The translations under genes and the position numbers were made by a program. The notes below the pieces were generated by a model, which saw nothing but the letters and a program-made list of their open reading frames with translations, was not told where the DNA came from and ran no database searches. This document shows, in pieces, positions 46,576 through 53,954 of a stretch of 62,094 nt of DNA (its first letter is position 1; each line of letters opens with the position of its first letter). This stretch comes from Brevundimonas vesicularis NBRC 12165 (GTDB lineage: Bacteria; Pseudomonadota; Alphaproteobacteria; Caulobacterales; Caulobacteraceae): assembly GCF_001592205.1 (NCBI RefSeq), contig NZ_BCWM01000019.1:1-62094 (forward strand), read 5' to 3'.

Positions 46576-46604
46576 TTGACCTATTGTGCATCGCAACCTA
46601 AGTT
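46576..46604 (+). promoter_or_regulatory. Candidate promoter for the small RNA
   Basis: TTGACC at 46576-46581 has 17 bases to TAAGTT (46599-46604); the -10 match is poor by E. coli standards but -10s are degenerate in alphaproteobacteria. A second TTGACC is at 46603-46608. Together they would start transcription just before the structured segment. Confidence 0.35.
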
Positions 46605-46694
46605 GACCTCTGACGCCTCCGGGCGTCTTGCCCTTCCTGGGCGTTTCCTCCCTATAGACTTTTAATGCCGCACCTTCGGGTGCGGCTTTTTTTT
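46605..46694 (+). ncRNA. Candidate structured small RNA
   Basis: Between DUF599 and convergent N-formylglutamate amidohydrolase, about 90 bases form three hairpins: GACGCC-TCCG-GGCGTC (46612-46627), GCCC-TTCCT-GGGC just after it, and a strong GCCGCACC-TTC-GGGTGCGGC terminator with eight T. The single-stranded linker TTTCCTCCC resembles anti-ribosome-site motifs of trans-acting sRNAs. The nearest upstream stop is 150 bases away, so the terminator is unlikely to serve only DUF599. No family name is assigned. Confidence 0.45.
46667..46694 (+). terminator. Strong intrinsic terminator
   Basis: A 9-bp GC stem with a TTC loop and an eight-T run: GCCGCACC-TTC-GGGTGCGGC. The T-run is on the plus strand only; on the minus strand it is an A-run, so it does not serve the convergent gene that stops at 46713. 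Confidence 0.9.
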
Positions 46695-46712
46695 GATCTG
46701 ATCAGCGATCAG

Positions 46713-47537
46713 TCAGGCCGACCAATCGTCTGCGCACAGGGCGGCGATCACGCGGGACAGCGCGTTTTGCGTCTTGGCGTAGGTCGCGTTGGGAGCCAGC
46801 GTCGTCTCGTCCAGATAGAGTTTGCGGCTCAGTTCGATCTGGATGGCCTCATAGCCCTCGTCCGGCTGTCCCCATCGCTGGGTGGACCAACCGCCGGCAT
46901 AGGGATGGTTCTGCGCCACGCGCCAGCCCAAGCCCTCGAACAAGTCGCGCAGCCGTCGGCTGAGCCGCGCACTGCAGGCCGAGCCGTAACGATCGCCCAG
47001 CACGACCTCGGCCCCGACGGCGCGCGCCGGCATCGAATGCCAGTCGATCAGCACGGCGCGTCCGTGCGTCGCGCGCGTCGCCCGCATCTGTTCGCCTAGG
47101 GCCTGGTGATAGGGCGCGTGGACCCTGGCGATGCGGTTTCTGGCCTCCGCCAGCGTCAGCCGGCGCGCATAGAGCGGCGTCCCGTCGCCGGCCAACCGCG
47201 GGATCACGCCGTACCCCGCTGCTGTCTTGGCCCCGACCGGCCCCTCCAGATCCTCGATCAAGGCCGGGTCAAGCTCAGAGGGATCACGGTTCAGATCGAC
47301 ATAGGCCCGGCCGATCCGCCCTTCGATCAGCGCGGCCCCTCTGCGCGGTCCCTCTGCGATCAAGCGCCCGACCAGGGCATCCTCGGCGCTTTTCAGGCTG
47401 GCGCACGACAGGCCCGGCGCGGCGCCCATGTCGTCGGGATAGAGGTCGCCGGAGTGAGGCGAGGCGAACACCAGCGCCGTCGCGGGCGCGTCCGCCGCGG
47501 GGGCGGTGATCGAAAAGCTGTCGCCGCCGTCGGTCAT
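46713..47537 (-). CDS. N-formylglutamate amidohydrolase-family protein
   Basis: A 274-residue FGase family (HutG-type) zinc hydrolase. LVFASPHSGDLYPD supplies the first metal His, AYVDLNRDPSELD the Asp/Arg block, and VLIDWHSMPARAVG plus QNHPYAGGWSTQRWG and YEAIQIELSRKLYLDE complete the fold. The classical role is the last step of histidine degradation (formylglutamate to glutamate and formate). No hut genes are near, and the neighbour is cpdR, so it may be a stand-alone family member. Confidence 0.88.
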   Translation of the reverse strand: MTDGGDSFSITAPAADAPATALVFASPHSGDLYPDDMGAAPGLSCASLKSAEDALVGRLIAEGPRRGAALIEGRIGRAYVDLNRDPSELDPALIEDLEGPVGAKTAAGYGVIPRLAGDGTPLYARRLTLAEARNRIARVHAPYHQALGEQMRATRATHGRAVLIDWHSMPARAVGAEVVLGDRYGSACSARLSRRLRDLFEGLGWRVAQNHPYAGGWSTQRWGQPDEGYEAIQIELSRKLYLDETTLAPNATYAKTQNALSRVIAALCADDWSA

Positions 47538-47649
47538 GCTTCCGCTTAGCGCGTTTCGCTGTGGAAGGAAGTCGGCTGATCGGCGAATTTCATCGGCGGT
47601 TTACCGTTCGGGCTCTAGGTTTGCGGTCTGTTTCAAGGGTGTTTCTCGA

Positions 47650-48006
47650 ATGGCGCGTATTCTCCTGGCCGAAGACGACGGTTCGTTGCGCGGATTTCTG
47701 ACGCGCGCGCTGGAGCGGGCAGGCCACCAGGTCATCGACTGCGAGAACGGCGACGACGCGATCGACGCCCTGGAACACGGCCCCTACGACCTGCTGCTGA
47801 CCGACATCGTCATGCCGGGCGCCGACGGGATCGAGGTCGCCCGCGTCGCCGCCGCCCGCCAACCCGGCCTGCGCATCATGTTTATCACCGGCTTCGCCGC
47901 CGTGGCCCTGACCGCCGCCCAGGCCACGCCGGACGCCAAGGTGTTGTCCAAGCCCGTCCACCTGCGCGATCTGGTCAATGAGGTCGAGCGGATGGTCGCC
48001 GCCTGA
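47650..48006 (+). CDS. cpdR: Single-domain response regulator CpdR-like
   Basis: A 118-residue receiver without output domain. MARILLAEDDGSLRGFLTRALERAGH has the acidic pair; the phosphorylation Asp is 52 in LLLTDIVMPGADGIEV; signature Thr FITGF; and Lys in LSKPVHLRDLVNEV. In Caulobacter, unphosphorylated CpdR docks on ClpXP at the pole and primes degradation of PdeA and others. The C-terminal Ala-Ala, the ClpXP-recognition end known for CpdR, is kept (RMVAA). The ATG at 47650 is chosen by homology. Confidence 0.88.
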   Translation: MARILLAEDDGSLRGFLTRALERAGHQVIDCENGDDAIDALEHGPYDLLLTDIVMPGADGIEVARVAAARQPGLRIMFITGFAAVALTAAQATPDAKVLSKPVHLRDLVNEVERMVAA

Positions 48007-48142
48007 ACCTTCGCTGCGACTGGGCCGAGCGGCGTTTGGTGAGAAATCGCATTCTTGCCGCTAAATCGGCTTGATGCCGACCGGCCTCGCCGCTATACGA
48101 CCGCTCTTCCCGCTCCGAAGACGTTTTTCGGAGCCCTACGGC

Positions 48143-48217
48143 GGATGCGTAGCTCAGCGGGAGAGCACCTCGTTGACATCGAGGGGGTCACAGGTTCAAT
48201 CCCTGTCGCGTCCACCA
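48143..48217 (+). tRNA. tRNA-Val(GAC)
   Basis: A 75-nt cloverleaf: acceptor GGATGCG/CGCGTCC (one T-G), D stem GCTC/GAGC, anticodon stem CCTCG/CGAGG with loop TTGACAT (anticodon GAC at 48175-48177, Val), variable GGGTC, T stem ACAGG/CCTGT with TTCAATC, discriminator A and encoded CCA. It reads GUC and GUU. Confidence 0.97.
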
Positions 48218-48269
48218 TTTCCTTTTCTTTTCAGATCAGTCGCCATCAGCCTTGGCTGGCGCTCGCGCG

Positions 48270-49034
48270 CTAGAGCAGCCGTCCCTGGTCCGACGTCCGC
48301 ACGACCGTGTCGGTCATCAGGCCGCGGCGGCGAAGCTCGGTCGCGGCGGTGAAGGCGATGTCGATGTCGCGTCCCGACGCCAGGATCTGAAGCCGGTCGG
48401 CATCCACCGCGCTCCACGCCTTGCCGCGTTCAGGGCCGGCGGGCACGCGGGGCAGCAATCCCGGTTCACGGCTCCAGGCCAGCAGCTGCTCGACGGTCGT
48501 CTGGTTCAGCATGTCGCGAAGATGATGAGCGGTGACATAGGCGTCAGGCAGGGCGCGATGCGCAGGCAGGCCCAACTCATGCACCAATCCCTCGGGCCGG
48601 CGCAGATAGCGCAGCATCTGGTTGGAGAAGCGCGGCAGGTCGGGCCACAGCCGCAAGGCGCATTTCCACGTGCAGATCCACTTTGCGCCGCCCGAAAGGG
48701 CAGGGGTGCAATACCGCTGCTCGAAGCTGGCGCGGTGAGCCGCCAGGGCGATCACGCCCGCCTCAGGACGGAGAATGGGCGGCGCGACTGCCTTCCAGTA
48801 GCCGGCGTCTTGAACCCACTCGTCCAGAATGTGGTGGACCGCCATGGTGTCGGGCGAAATCGGCCGACCGGGATTTACGAAACGGGCGCCGCGCGTCGCA
48901 TCCAGACGCCATGGACCGGTCCCGTCACGCACCACGTCCTGCCAGCCGATCTCGCAGACGTCTTGAGGGCCGGATCCGGCCGTCTCCAGGTCGATGACGC
49001 GGATGCGTTGGGGTGATGGCGTGAAGTCGGTCAG
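48270..49034 (-). CDS. DEDDh 3'-5' exonuclease (ExoX/DnaQ-like), CTG start
   Basis: A 254-residue exonuclease if started at a CTG at 49034. Exo I is RVIDLETAG, Exo II AAHRASFEQ, and Exo III HxAxxD reads HRALPDAYVTAHHL, giving a DEDDh site (with Glu where Asp is usual in Exo II). Exo I lies upstream of any ATG, GTG or TTG: the frame is stopped by a TGA about 100 bases further up with none between. The CTG has GAGGACGCC before it. So either it starts at CTG (product MTDFTPSPQ..) or the start was lost by mutation. Role: proofreading or repair 3'-trimming. Confidence 0.75.
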   Translation of the reverse strand: MTDFTPSPQRIRVIDLETAGSGPQDVCEIGWQDVVRDGTGPWRLDATRGARFVNPGRPISPDTMAVHHILDEWVQDAGYWKAVAPPILRPEAGVIALAAHRASFEQRYCTPALSGGAKWICTWKCALRLWPDLPRFSNQMLRYLRRPEGLVHELGLPAHRALPDAYVTAHHLRDMLNQTTVEQLLAWSREPGLLPRVPAGPERGKAWSAVDADRLQILASGRDIDIAFTAATELRRRGLMTDTVVRTSDQGRLL

Positions 49035-49121
49035 GGCGTCCTCGGCGTGGCGTTCACACCTGACAACGCCTGGGACGCCAGATTCGGTCCGGCGCCTGGA
49101 AAGACCGCCGACGGCGCGTCG

Positions 49122-49343
49122 TCAGTTCGGCAAGTGCACCGACCCGTGCGGCATGACGGTCATCACGGCCCACAGACCGACCAGCACCACGGGCGAGGCG
49201 ATCAGCGCCCGCCGACAGCGATGCGCCAGATAAAGAGCCTCGCCGATCACGATCGACACCAGCATTCGCGTTTCCCCCGAAACGATAAGCGACACTTCTA
49301 TGACGTCGCCGACAGACGTGTCCCTCAATGAGACGAAATCCAT
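49122..49343 (-). CDS. Small membrane protein, unknown
   Basis: A 73-residue ORF starting ATG at 49343, with one strong hydrophobic segment (about residues 43-65, RALIASPVVLVGLWAVMTVM) and a N-terminal soluble half. A GGAG lies 12 bases upstream. It lies between the exonuclease and a divergent DUF1345 gene. No family recognised; it could be noise. Confidence 0.4.
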   Translation of the reverse strand: MDFVSLRDTSVGDVIEVSLIVSGETRMLVSIVIGEALYLAHRCRRALIASPVVLVGLWAVMTVMPHGSVHLPN

Positions 49344-49411
49344 TTTGTCGTAGCCGCTCCGCAGGCCGCGCGGTCGCTGGACGTGCGGCCAGGAATGCGC
49401 AATCTCGCGGC

Positions 49412-50065
49412 ATGGGATCTGTCGCGCGCCTGTTCCGTCTGCATTTGTCGCTATGGCTCGGGCTGCTGGTCATGGCGGCCGTCGCAGCGCTGGCGCCGGC
49501 CAGCGTCGGCTGGCCGATGCGACTGGCGGCTGGCTGGGACGCGGGCGTGGCGACCTTTCTCGTTGCCACCTTTGTGCGGATCTTTCGCGCGCGTTCGCAG
49601 GAGGCGATGCGGCGCCGCGCGGCGGAACTGGATCAGGCGGGCGTTATGGTCCTGCCGCTCAGCATGGCGGCGGCCGTGGCCAGCGTCGTGGTCCTCGTCC
49701 TCGCCATGGTGGCCAGCGACGGCAAGCCGACCGTCGGGCAGGCGGTCTTTTCAGTGTGCACCGTCGGCCTGTCGTGGCTGTACGTGCACATCATCTTCGC
49801 CCTGCATTACGCCCACGGCTTCTACGCCCCGAGTGACGACGGCAAGGGCGATCAGGGCGGGCTAATCTTTCCGGGTGAGGATGACGCGGACTACTGGGAT
49901 TTTCTACACTTCGCCCTGATCATCGGCGTGGCGAACCAGACGGCCGATGTGCAGATTTCCAGCCGCAAGCTGCGCGGTCTGGCGACGTTTCACAGCCTGA
50001 TCGCCTGGTTCTTCAACGCCGTTATCCTGGCGCTGACGGTCAATCTGGCCGCCACGCTGCTTTAG
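49412..50065 (+). CDS. DUF1345 membrane protein
   Basis: A 217-residue inner-membrane protein with ~5 helices. LGLLVMAAVAALAPASVGWPMRLAAGWDAGVATFLV, then VLPLSMAAAVASVVVLVLAMVASDG, TVGLSWLYVHIIFALHYAHGFY and the C-terminal SLIAWFFNAVILALTVNLAATLL. The DYWDFLHFALIIGVANQTADVQISSRKLRGLATFHSL segment is the DUF1345 hallmark. Function unknown. ATG at 49412 is preferred by homology. Confidence 0.82.
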   Translation: MGSVARLFRLHLSLWLGLLVMAAVAALAPASVGWPMRLAAGWDAGVATFLVATFVRIFRARSQEAMRRRAAELDQAGVMVLPLSMAAAVASVVVLVLAMVASDGKPTVGQAVFSVCTVGLSWLYVHIIFALHYAHGFYAPSDDGKGDQGGLIFPGEDDADYWDFLHFALIIGVANQTADVQISSRKLRGLATFHSLIAWFFNAVILALTVNLAATLL

Positions 50066-50083
50066 GCACGCGGAGCCGTTCGG

Positions 50084-50335
50084 TCAGAGATCGACCGGGC
50101 GACCGGATTCTTCTTCTTCAAGCGTGACGGCGACATCGGCGTTGGCCGACAGGCGTACCTTGTCGCCCTCGACGCCGGCGACGAAACCGTTCTCGATATA
50201 GTGGTGGTGATCGGCGTGGGCGCCGGTGTTCTCGCGGCGCGTCAGCTTGATCCGGTCGCTCTCCACCCGGTCCACGACGCCGACGTGCACGCCGTCGGCT
50301 CCGATGACTTCCATGCCTTCCTTGATCTCGCTCAT
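50084..50335 (-). CDS. DUF2171 small protein
   Basis: An 83-residue soluble protein: MSEIKEGMEVIGADGVHVGVVDRVESDRIKLTRRENTG, a PRC-barrel-like beta start of DUF2171, then HHHYIENGFVAGVEGDKVRLSANADVAV and an acidic tail. A GAGGAAAG ribosome site precedes ATG 50335. Function unknown, often stress or stability linked. Divergent from rsgA. Confidence 0.82.
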   Translation of the reverse strand: MSEIKEGMEVIGADGVHVGVVDRVESDRIKLTRRENTGAHADHHHYIENGFVAGVEGDKVRLSANADVAVTLEEEESGRPVDL

Positions 50336-50420
50336 CGCCGTTCTTTCCTCGCTGAACATCGTCTCGATAGCGGAGCGCCGCCGACCGACATTTCGTTCCC
50401 GAGGCGCTCGGACGGCGAGC

Positions 50421-51590
50421 ATGCTTGTTCGCGGCCCCGCCGACTGGCAAGGCTTTGGGACAGTGTTCAGCACAAGCCGGCTGAGGAGCGCGAGCGACAG
50501 GGATGCCGTTGACTTGATTGAACAGTATGGATGGTCCGAGGTCTGGGCGACGGCGTTTGCGCCGCATGCCCATGCCGGTCACACGCCGGGCCGCGTCATC
50601 CTCCAGCATCGCAACGGCTATCTGGTCGTCACGGATGCGGGCGAGCTTCAGGCCAAGGCGTCCGGCCGACTGCGGCACGAAGCCCAGGAGACTGGGCCCC
50701 CTGCGGTGGGCGACTGGGTGGCGCTGTCGCCGAACCCTCAGGACGGCGCCGCCACCATCCACGCCGTCCTGCCTCGCCGCACGGCCTTCGTGAGACGGGC
50801 GGCCGACAGCGTGCGTCGAACCCAGATCCTGGCGGCCAATATCGACGTGGCCTTTGTCGTCACCTCGATGAATGCGGATCTGAATCCGCGCCGGATACAG
50901 CGTTTCCTGGCTGCCGCGATGGACAGCGGAGCGCGGCCTGTTCTTGTTCTGACGAAGTCAGATCTCAGCGCCGACCCCCAGGCCGAGGCCGCTCAGGTGG
51001 CGGCGCTGGAGGCGCTGACCCTGGTCCTGACCGTCTCGGCGCGCGAAGGCGTCGGCCTAGAGGCGCTGCGTCTTCAGGTGAAGCCGGGCGAGACCTGTGT
51101 CCTGATCGGGTCGTCGGGTGTCGGCAAGTCCACCCTGGTCAACGCCTTCCTGAACGAGGATCGGATGGCGACCCAGGCGATCCGCGCATCCGACGACCAG
51201 GGACGGCATACCACCAGCCACCGCCAGCTGCTCCCGCTGCCCGGCGGCGGTCTCATCATCGACACGCCCGGCATCCGCGAAGTGGGCCTGATCGACGCCG
51301 AAGAGGGTGTGGAAGCGGTCTTCGACGACATCGAACGTCTGATGCAGGAGTGCCGCTTCACCAACTGCGGCCATGTGAGCGAGCCGGGATGCGCTGTCCA
51401 GGCGGCCCTGGCGGACGGCGCGCTGGAGGGACCGCGCTGGGCGCATTTCCAGAAGCTGAAGTCGGAACTGGCGGCCGCAGGGCACAAGGCGGAACGGATC
51501 GCCAAGGCTGCGGAACGCCGGCGGCTGGGCGGCTTGCAGAAGGTCTATCGCGCGACGAAGCGCAACGATCGTGGCGGGGCCGATCGATAG
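50421..51590 (+). CDS. rsgA: Ribosome small-subunit GTPase RsgA
   Basis: A ~389-residue circularly permuted GTPase that checks 30S maturation and releases RbfA. OB domain (~55-120), then G4 VLTKSDL, G1 LIGSSGVGKSTLVN, G3 DTPGIRE in the permuted order, and the zinc-binding C-terminus CRFTNCGHVSEPGC. ATG at 50421 has GGCGAG upstream, but homology starts nearer LIEQYGW, so a start at about 50464-50511 is possible. Confidence 0.93.
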   Translation: MLVRGPADWQGFGTVFSTSRLRSASDRDAVDLIEQYGWSEVWATAFAPHAHAGHTPGRVILQHRNGYLVVTDAGELQAKASGRLRHEAQETGPPAVGDWVALSPNPQDGAATIHAVLPRRTAFVRRAADSVRRTQILAANIDVAFVVTSMNADLNPRRIQRFLAAAMDSGARPVLVLTKSDLSADPQAEAAQVAALEALTLVLTVSAREGVGLEALRLQVKPGETCVLIGSSGVGKSTLVNAFLNEDRMATQAIRASDDQGRHTTSHRQLLPLPGGGLIIDTPGIREVGLIDAEEGVEAVFDDIERLMQECRFTNCGHVSEPGCAVQAALADGALEGPRWAHFQKLKSELAAAGHKAERIAKAAERRRLGGLQKVYRATKRNDRGGADR

Positions 51591-51670
51591 CGTCGATGGC
51601 GCAACCGAATTTCGACGTGTTGCGGGGCCAAACGGGCTAGGTGAAGTCCTTAGGCTTAAGAAAGATCACC

Positions 51671-51994
51671 ATGTCCGCATTCACCATCGTCACCACCAGC
51701 GCCGTTCAGGGCAGCGAGGCCGCAGAGGTCAACACGCTGACCGACGACTTTTCCGACGCCAGCGAGGCGGTGGGCTATGCACGGCGCATGGCCGACGAGA
51801 TGATCGACATGGCCGATCAGCTGCTGCTGGATTTCGATTACAGCAACGTCGGCGTCTATGAGGGCGACCTGCTGGACGAAGACGTCACCCCGGATCACCC
51901 CGCCCTGATCGGCGTCTGGGTGCTGGATGAAGAAGGCTCGGCCTTCGTGCCGGCCGAAGAGTTCCGCCAGGGATCGACCGAAGTCGAGAACTGA
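51671..51994 (+). CDS. Unknown acidic protein
   Basis: A 107-residue soluble, strongly acidic protein, MSAFTIVTTSAVQGSEAAE with repeated ADEM/ADQLLLDFDY and DLLDEDVTPD. No signal, membrane segment or recognised domain. Ribosome site AAGAAAG before the ATG at 51671. Downstream a hairpin lies at 52126-52153. Confidence 0.6.
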   Translation: MSAFTIVTTSAVQGSEAAEVNTLTDDFSDASEAVGYARRMADEMIDMADQLLLDFDYSNVGVYEGDLLDEDVTPDHPALIGVWVLDEEGSAFVPAEEFRQGSTEVEN

Positions 51995-52125
51995 TCGGCG
52001 GCTATCGCGGCGGGAGGTTCGGATCGAGCCGCCTGCCGCATCGGTCATCGGACGAGAGACGGGCGCCTAGTCGCGCGCCGACTGGCGACTTCTGCGGATC
52101 GAAAATGTGGGGGAGGATGGCCGTC

Positions 52126-52153
52126 CCTCCGAACACCTTACGGTGCTCGGAGG
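52126..52153. terminator. Hairpin next to the tRNA-Ala remnant
   Basis: CCTCCGA (52126-52132) and CACC (52134-52137) pair with GGTG (52142-52145) and TCGGAGG (52147-52153), with a TTAC loop and single mismatched bases. It is 7 bases downstream of the tRNA 3' end on the minus strand and is probably the original tRNA terminator. It lacks a T-run. Confidence 0.5.
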
Positions 52154-52159
52154 TGACGA

Positions 52160-52203
52160 TGGTGGAGCTTAGCGGAGTCGAACCGCTGACCTCTTGCATG
52201 CCA
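52160..52203 (-). mobile_element. attL: 3' half of tRNA-Ala(GGC) left by integration
   Basis: Minus strand: TGGCAT (U33-anticodon GGC), GCAAG, AGGTC, T arm AGCGG-TTCGACT-CCGCT, acceptor AAGCTCC, A, CCA. This is tRNA-Ala from the anticodon to CCA, 44 bp; the 5' half is absent and replaced by AT-richer DNA. It fits an attachment site where an integrase-borne element joined at a tRNA 3' end, with the intact tRNA expected at the other, right-hand end. Confidence 0.8.
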
Positions 52204-52369
52204 TTAGGATAATGTTCCTATTTCATGCCTTTTCAGGCCATCTCATCCTGTTTCAACTTACGGAAAAGATTGTCGAAATCCTGTTTTCCGGTACGATATG
52301 CAAATCGCGGAAACAGGTAGCAAATCGGACTTTCTGCTACCCATGCGCTACCTTTTTTTGGGCGTTTCG
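52204..52369 (+). promoter_or_regulatory. Integrase upstream region with repeats
   Basis: An AT-rich 165-base stretch with an imperfect palindrome CGGAAAA..TTTTCCG (about 52261-52291), GCAAATCG repeated (52300, 52318) and two TACC-type boxes. These are typical of arm-type sites for a tyrosine recombinase. An earlier in-frame start for the integrase falls here at 52298. Confidence 0.45.
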
Positions 52370-53704
52370 ATGCCGAAATTGACGAAGAAACTGATTGAAA
52401 ACCTAGAACCCGCAGCCGCCGAGTTCTGCGTGTGGGACACCCAGGTCACGGGCTTTGGAGTCCGGGTCAGGCCCGGCGGCGGGCGCAGCTACGTCCTCTT
52501 CTATCGACTGGGAGGCCGGTTCCGGAAACTCACCTTGGGAAAGGCCGACGGCGGGTATGGTCTCGATGAGGCCCGGGACCGGGCGATCGAGAAACTTCAG
52601 GACGTGAGGGACGGGGTCGATCCCCAAGCCCAGAAGGTCGCCGACAGGAACGCGCTGACCGTGGAAGCGCTGACCGACCTTTATCTCGAGCAGGGACCCG
52701 CGCTGAAGCCGAACAAGAAGGACTCAAGCTGGGAGACGAACCGCATCATGTTCGACTGCCACATCAAGCCGCTGCTCGGACGGCATCTGGCTCGCGACGT
52801 CACCGCGATGGACGTGTCGCGGATGCAGCTCGACATCTCCCAGGGCAAGACGGCCAGAAACGTCATGCTTGGACACCGTCGCCGGTCAAAGGTGAGGGGC
52901 GGCAAGCGCGTGGCCGCGATGGCGGTGATCACGCTCGGGGCGGTCTACGAGTTCGCGATCAAGGCCGAGTACCTCCAGAAGAACCCGACCAAAGGCGTCG
53001 AAAGGTTCAAAACGATCCGCAAGGAGCGATACCTCTCCGAGCGGGAAATCGCGGCGCTCGCGGAGGCCCTGGCGGAGTTTGAGCGGGAGGACGAGCGCTA
53101 CGCCGTCATGGCCGACTCGGTGCGCTTGCTGATGCTGACGGGTTGCCGCAAGTCGGAGATCCTGACCTTGCAGTGGGACTTCATCGACTGGTCGAAGGGG
53201 TGTCTGCGGCTTCCAGAATCCAAGACCGGAGCCAAAGTAGTGCCCTTGGCCGACGATGCGATCGCGGTGCTCCGTCGTCGTTGGGACGAGACCCGCGCGC
53301 CTGAGGCGTCGAGGGGCCACAACTCGGGGGACACGACGCCGGCGATTGGCACCGGATCGCCCTGGGTGCTGCCCGCCCTTAAGGGAGACGGCCACTTCGT
53401 CGGCCTCCCGAACCTGTGGACCAAGGTTAAGGCGAGGGCGGATGCGATCCTGCATCGTCGGATCCAAGACCTGGGCGGCGACCTTCGTGAGGTTCGGTCG
53501 CTGACGACCGTCCGGCTCCACGACCTCAGGCATAGTTTCGCGAGTTTCGCCATTGCTGACGGCGCCTCGCTATTCCTGGTGGGGAAGGTGCTGGGTCACA
53601 AGCAGGCCCGGACGACAGAGATCTATGCCCATCTCAGCGACGATCCCTTGAAGCTGGTAGCGAACAAGACGGCGGCCCGACTCAGCCAGGCCATGAGGTT
53701 CTAG
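52370..53704 (+). CDS. Tyrosine integrase of the island
   Basis: A 444-residue P4/phage-type integrase. N-terminal DUF4102-like arm-binding domain (MPKLTKKLIENLEPA..FGVRVRPGGGRSYVLFYRL), a core-binding helical part (~90-220) and the catalytic domain with Arg in LLMLTGCRKSEIL, HxLRH in LHDLRHSFAS, and Tyr in LGHKQARTTEIYAHL. ATG 52370 (MPKL) is preferred over 52298. It lies next to the tRNA-Ala att site, as expected for the integrase of that element. Confidence 0.95.
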   Translation: MPKLTKKLIENLEPAAAEFCVWDTQVTGFGVRVRPGGGRSYVLFYRLGGRFRKLTLGKADGGYGLDEARDRAIEKLQDVRDGVDPQAQKVADRNALTVEALTDLYLEQGPALKPNKKDSSWETNRIMFDCHIKPLLGRHLARDVTAMDVSRMQLDISQGKTARNVMLGHRRRSKVRGGKRVAAMAVITLGAVYEFAIKAEYLQKNPTKGVERFKTIRKERYLSEREIAALAEALAEFEREDERYAVMADSVRLLMLTGCRKSEILTLQWDFIDWSKGCLRLPESKTGAKVVPLADDAIAVLRRRWDETRAPEASRGHNSGDTTPAIGTGSPWVLPALKGDGHFVGLPNLWTKVKARADAILHRRIQDLGGDLREVRSLTTVRLHDLRHSFASFAIADGASLFLVGKVLGHKQARTTEIYAHLSDDPLKLVANKTAARLSQAMRF

Positions 53705-53750
53705 GATCCGCCCACGCGCAACGCGTACGAAGCGCTCACGGTTAAGGGTT

Positions 53751-53790
53751 CAGAACCTCGGACATTTAGGCCGCAAGATCCGAGGTTCTG
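53751..53790. repeat. Perfect 12-bp inverted repeat
   Basis: CAGAACCTCGGA (53751-53762) and TCCGAGGTTCTG (53779-53790) with a 16-base loop, in the 250-base gap between integrase and the STAND gene. No T-run. It may be an operator, a terminator or a recombination end. Confidence 0.6.
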
Positions 53791-53954
53791 TATCCAGGCT
53801 CAGTGCCGCTCACGGTGTCGAGCAGATCTATAGGCCGGAACTGATGCGAACCACCGTATCGGCTCGCGCGGCGCGACCTCGCTTTTTTCGATGACTTCAC
53901 GCCAGCCTTGCCGAACTATCCCGTAGAAATCAATTCTGCGAACGGGGCGGACCA

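Noticed and set aside
49054..49569. 171-codon minus-strand frame near the exonuclease
   Set aside because: No homology and it overlaps better-supported genes.
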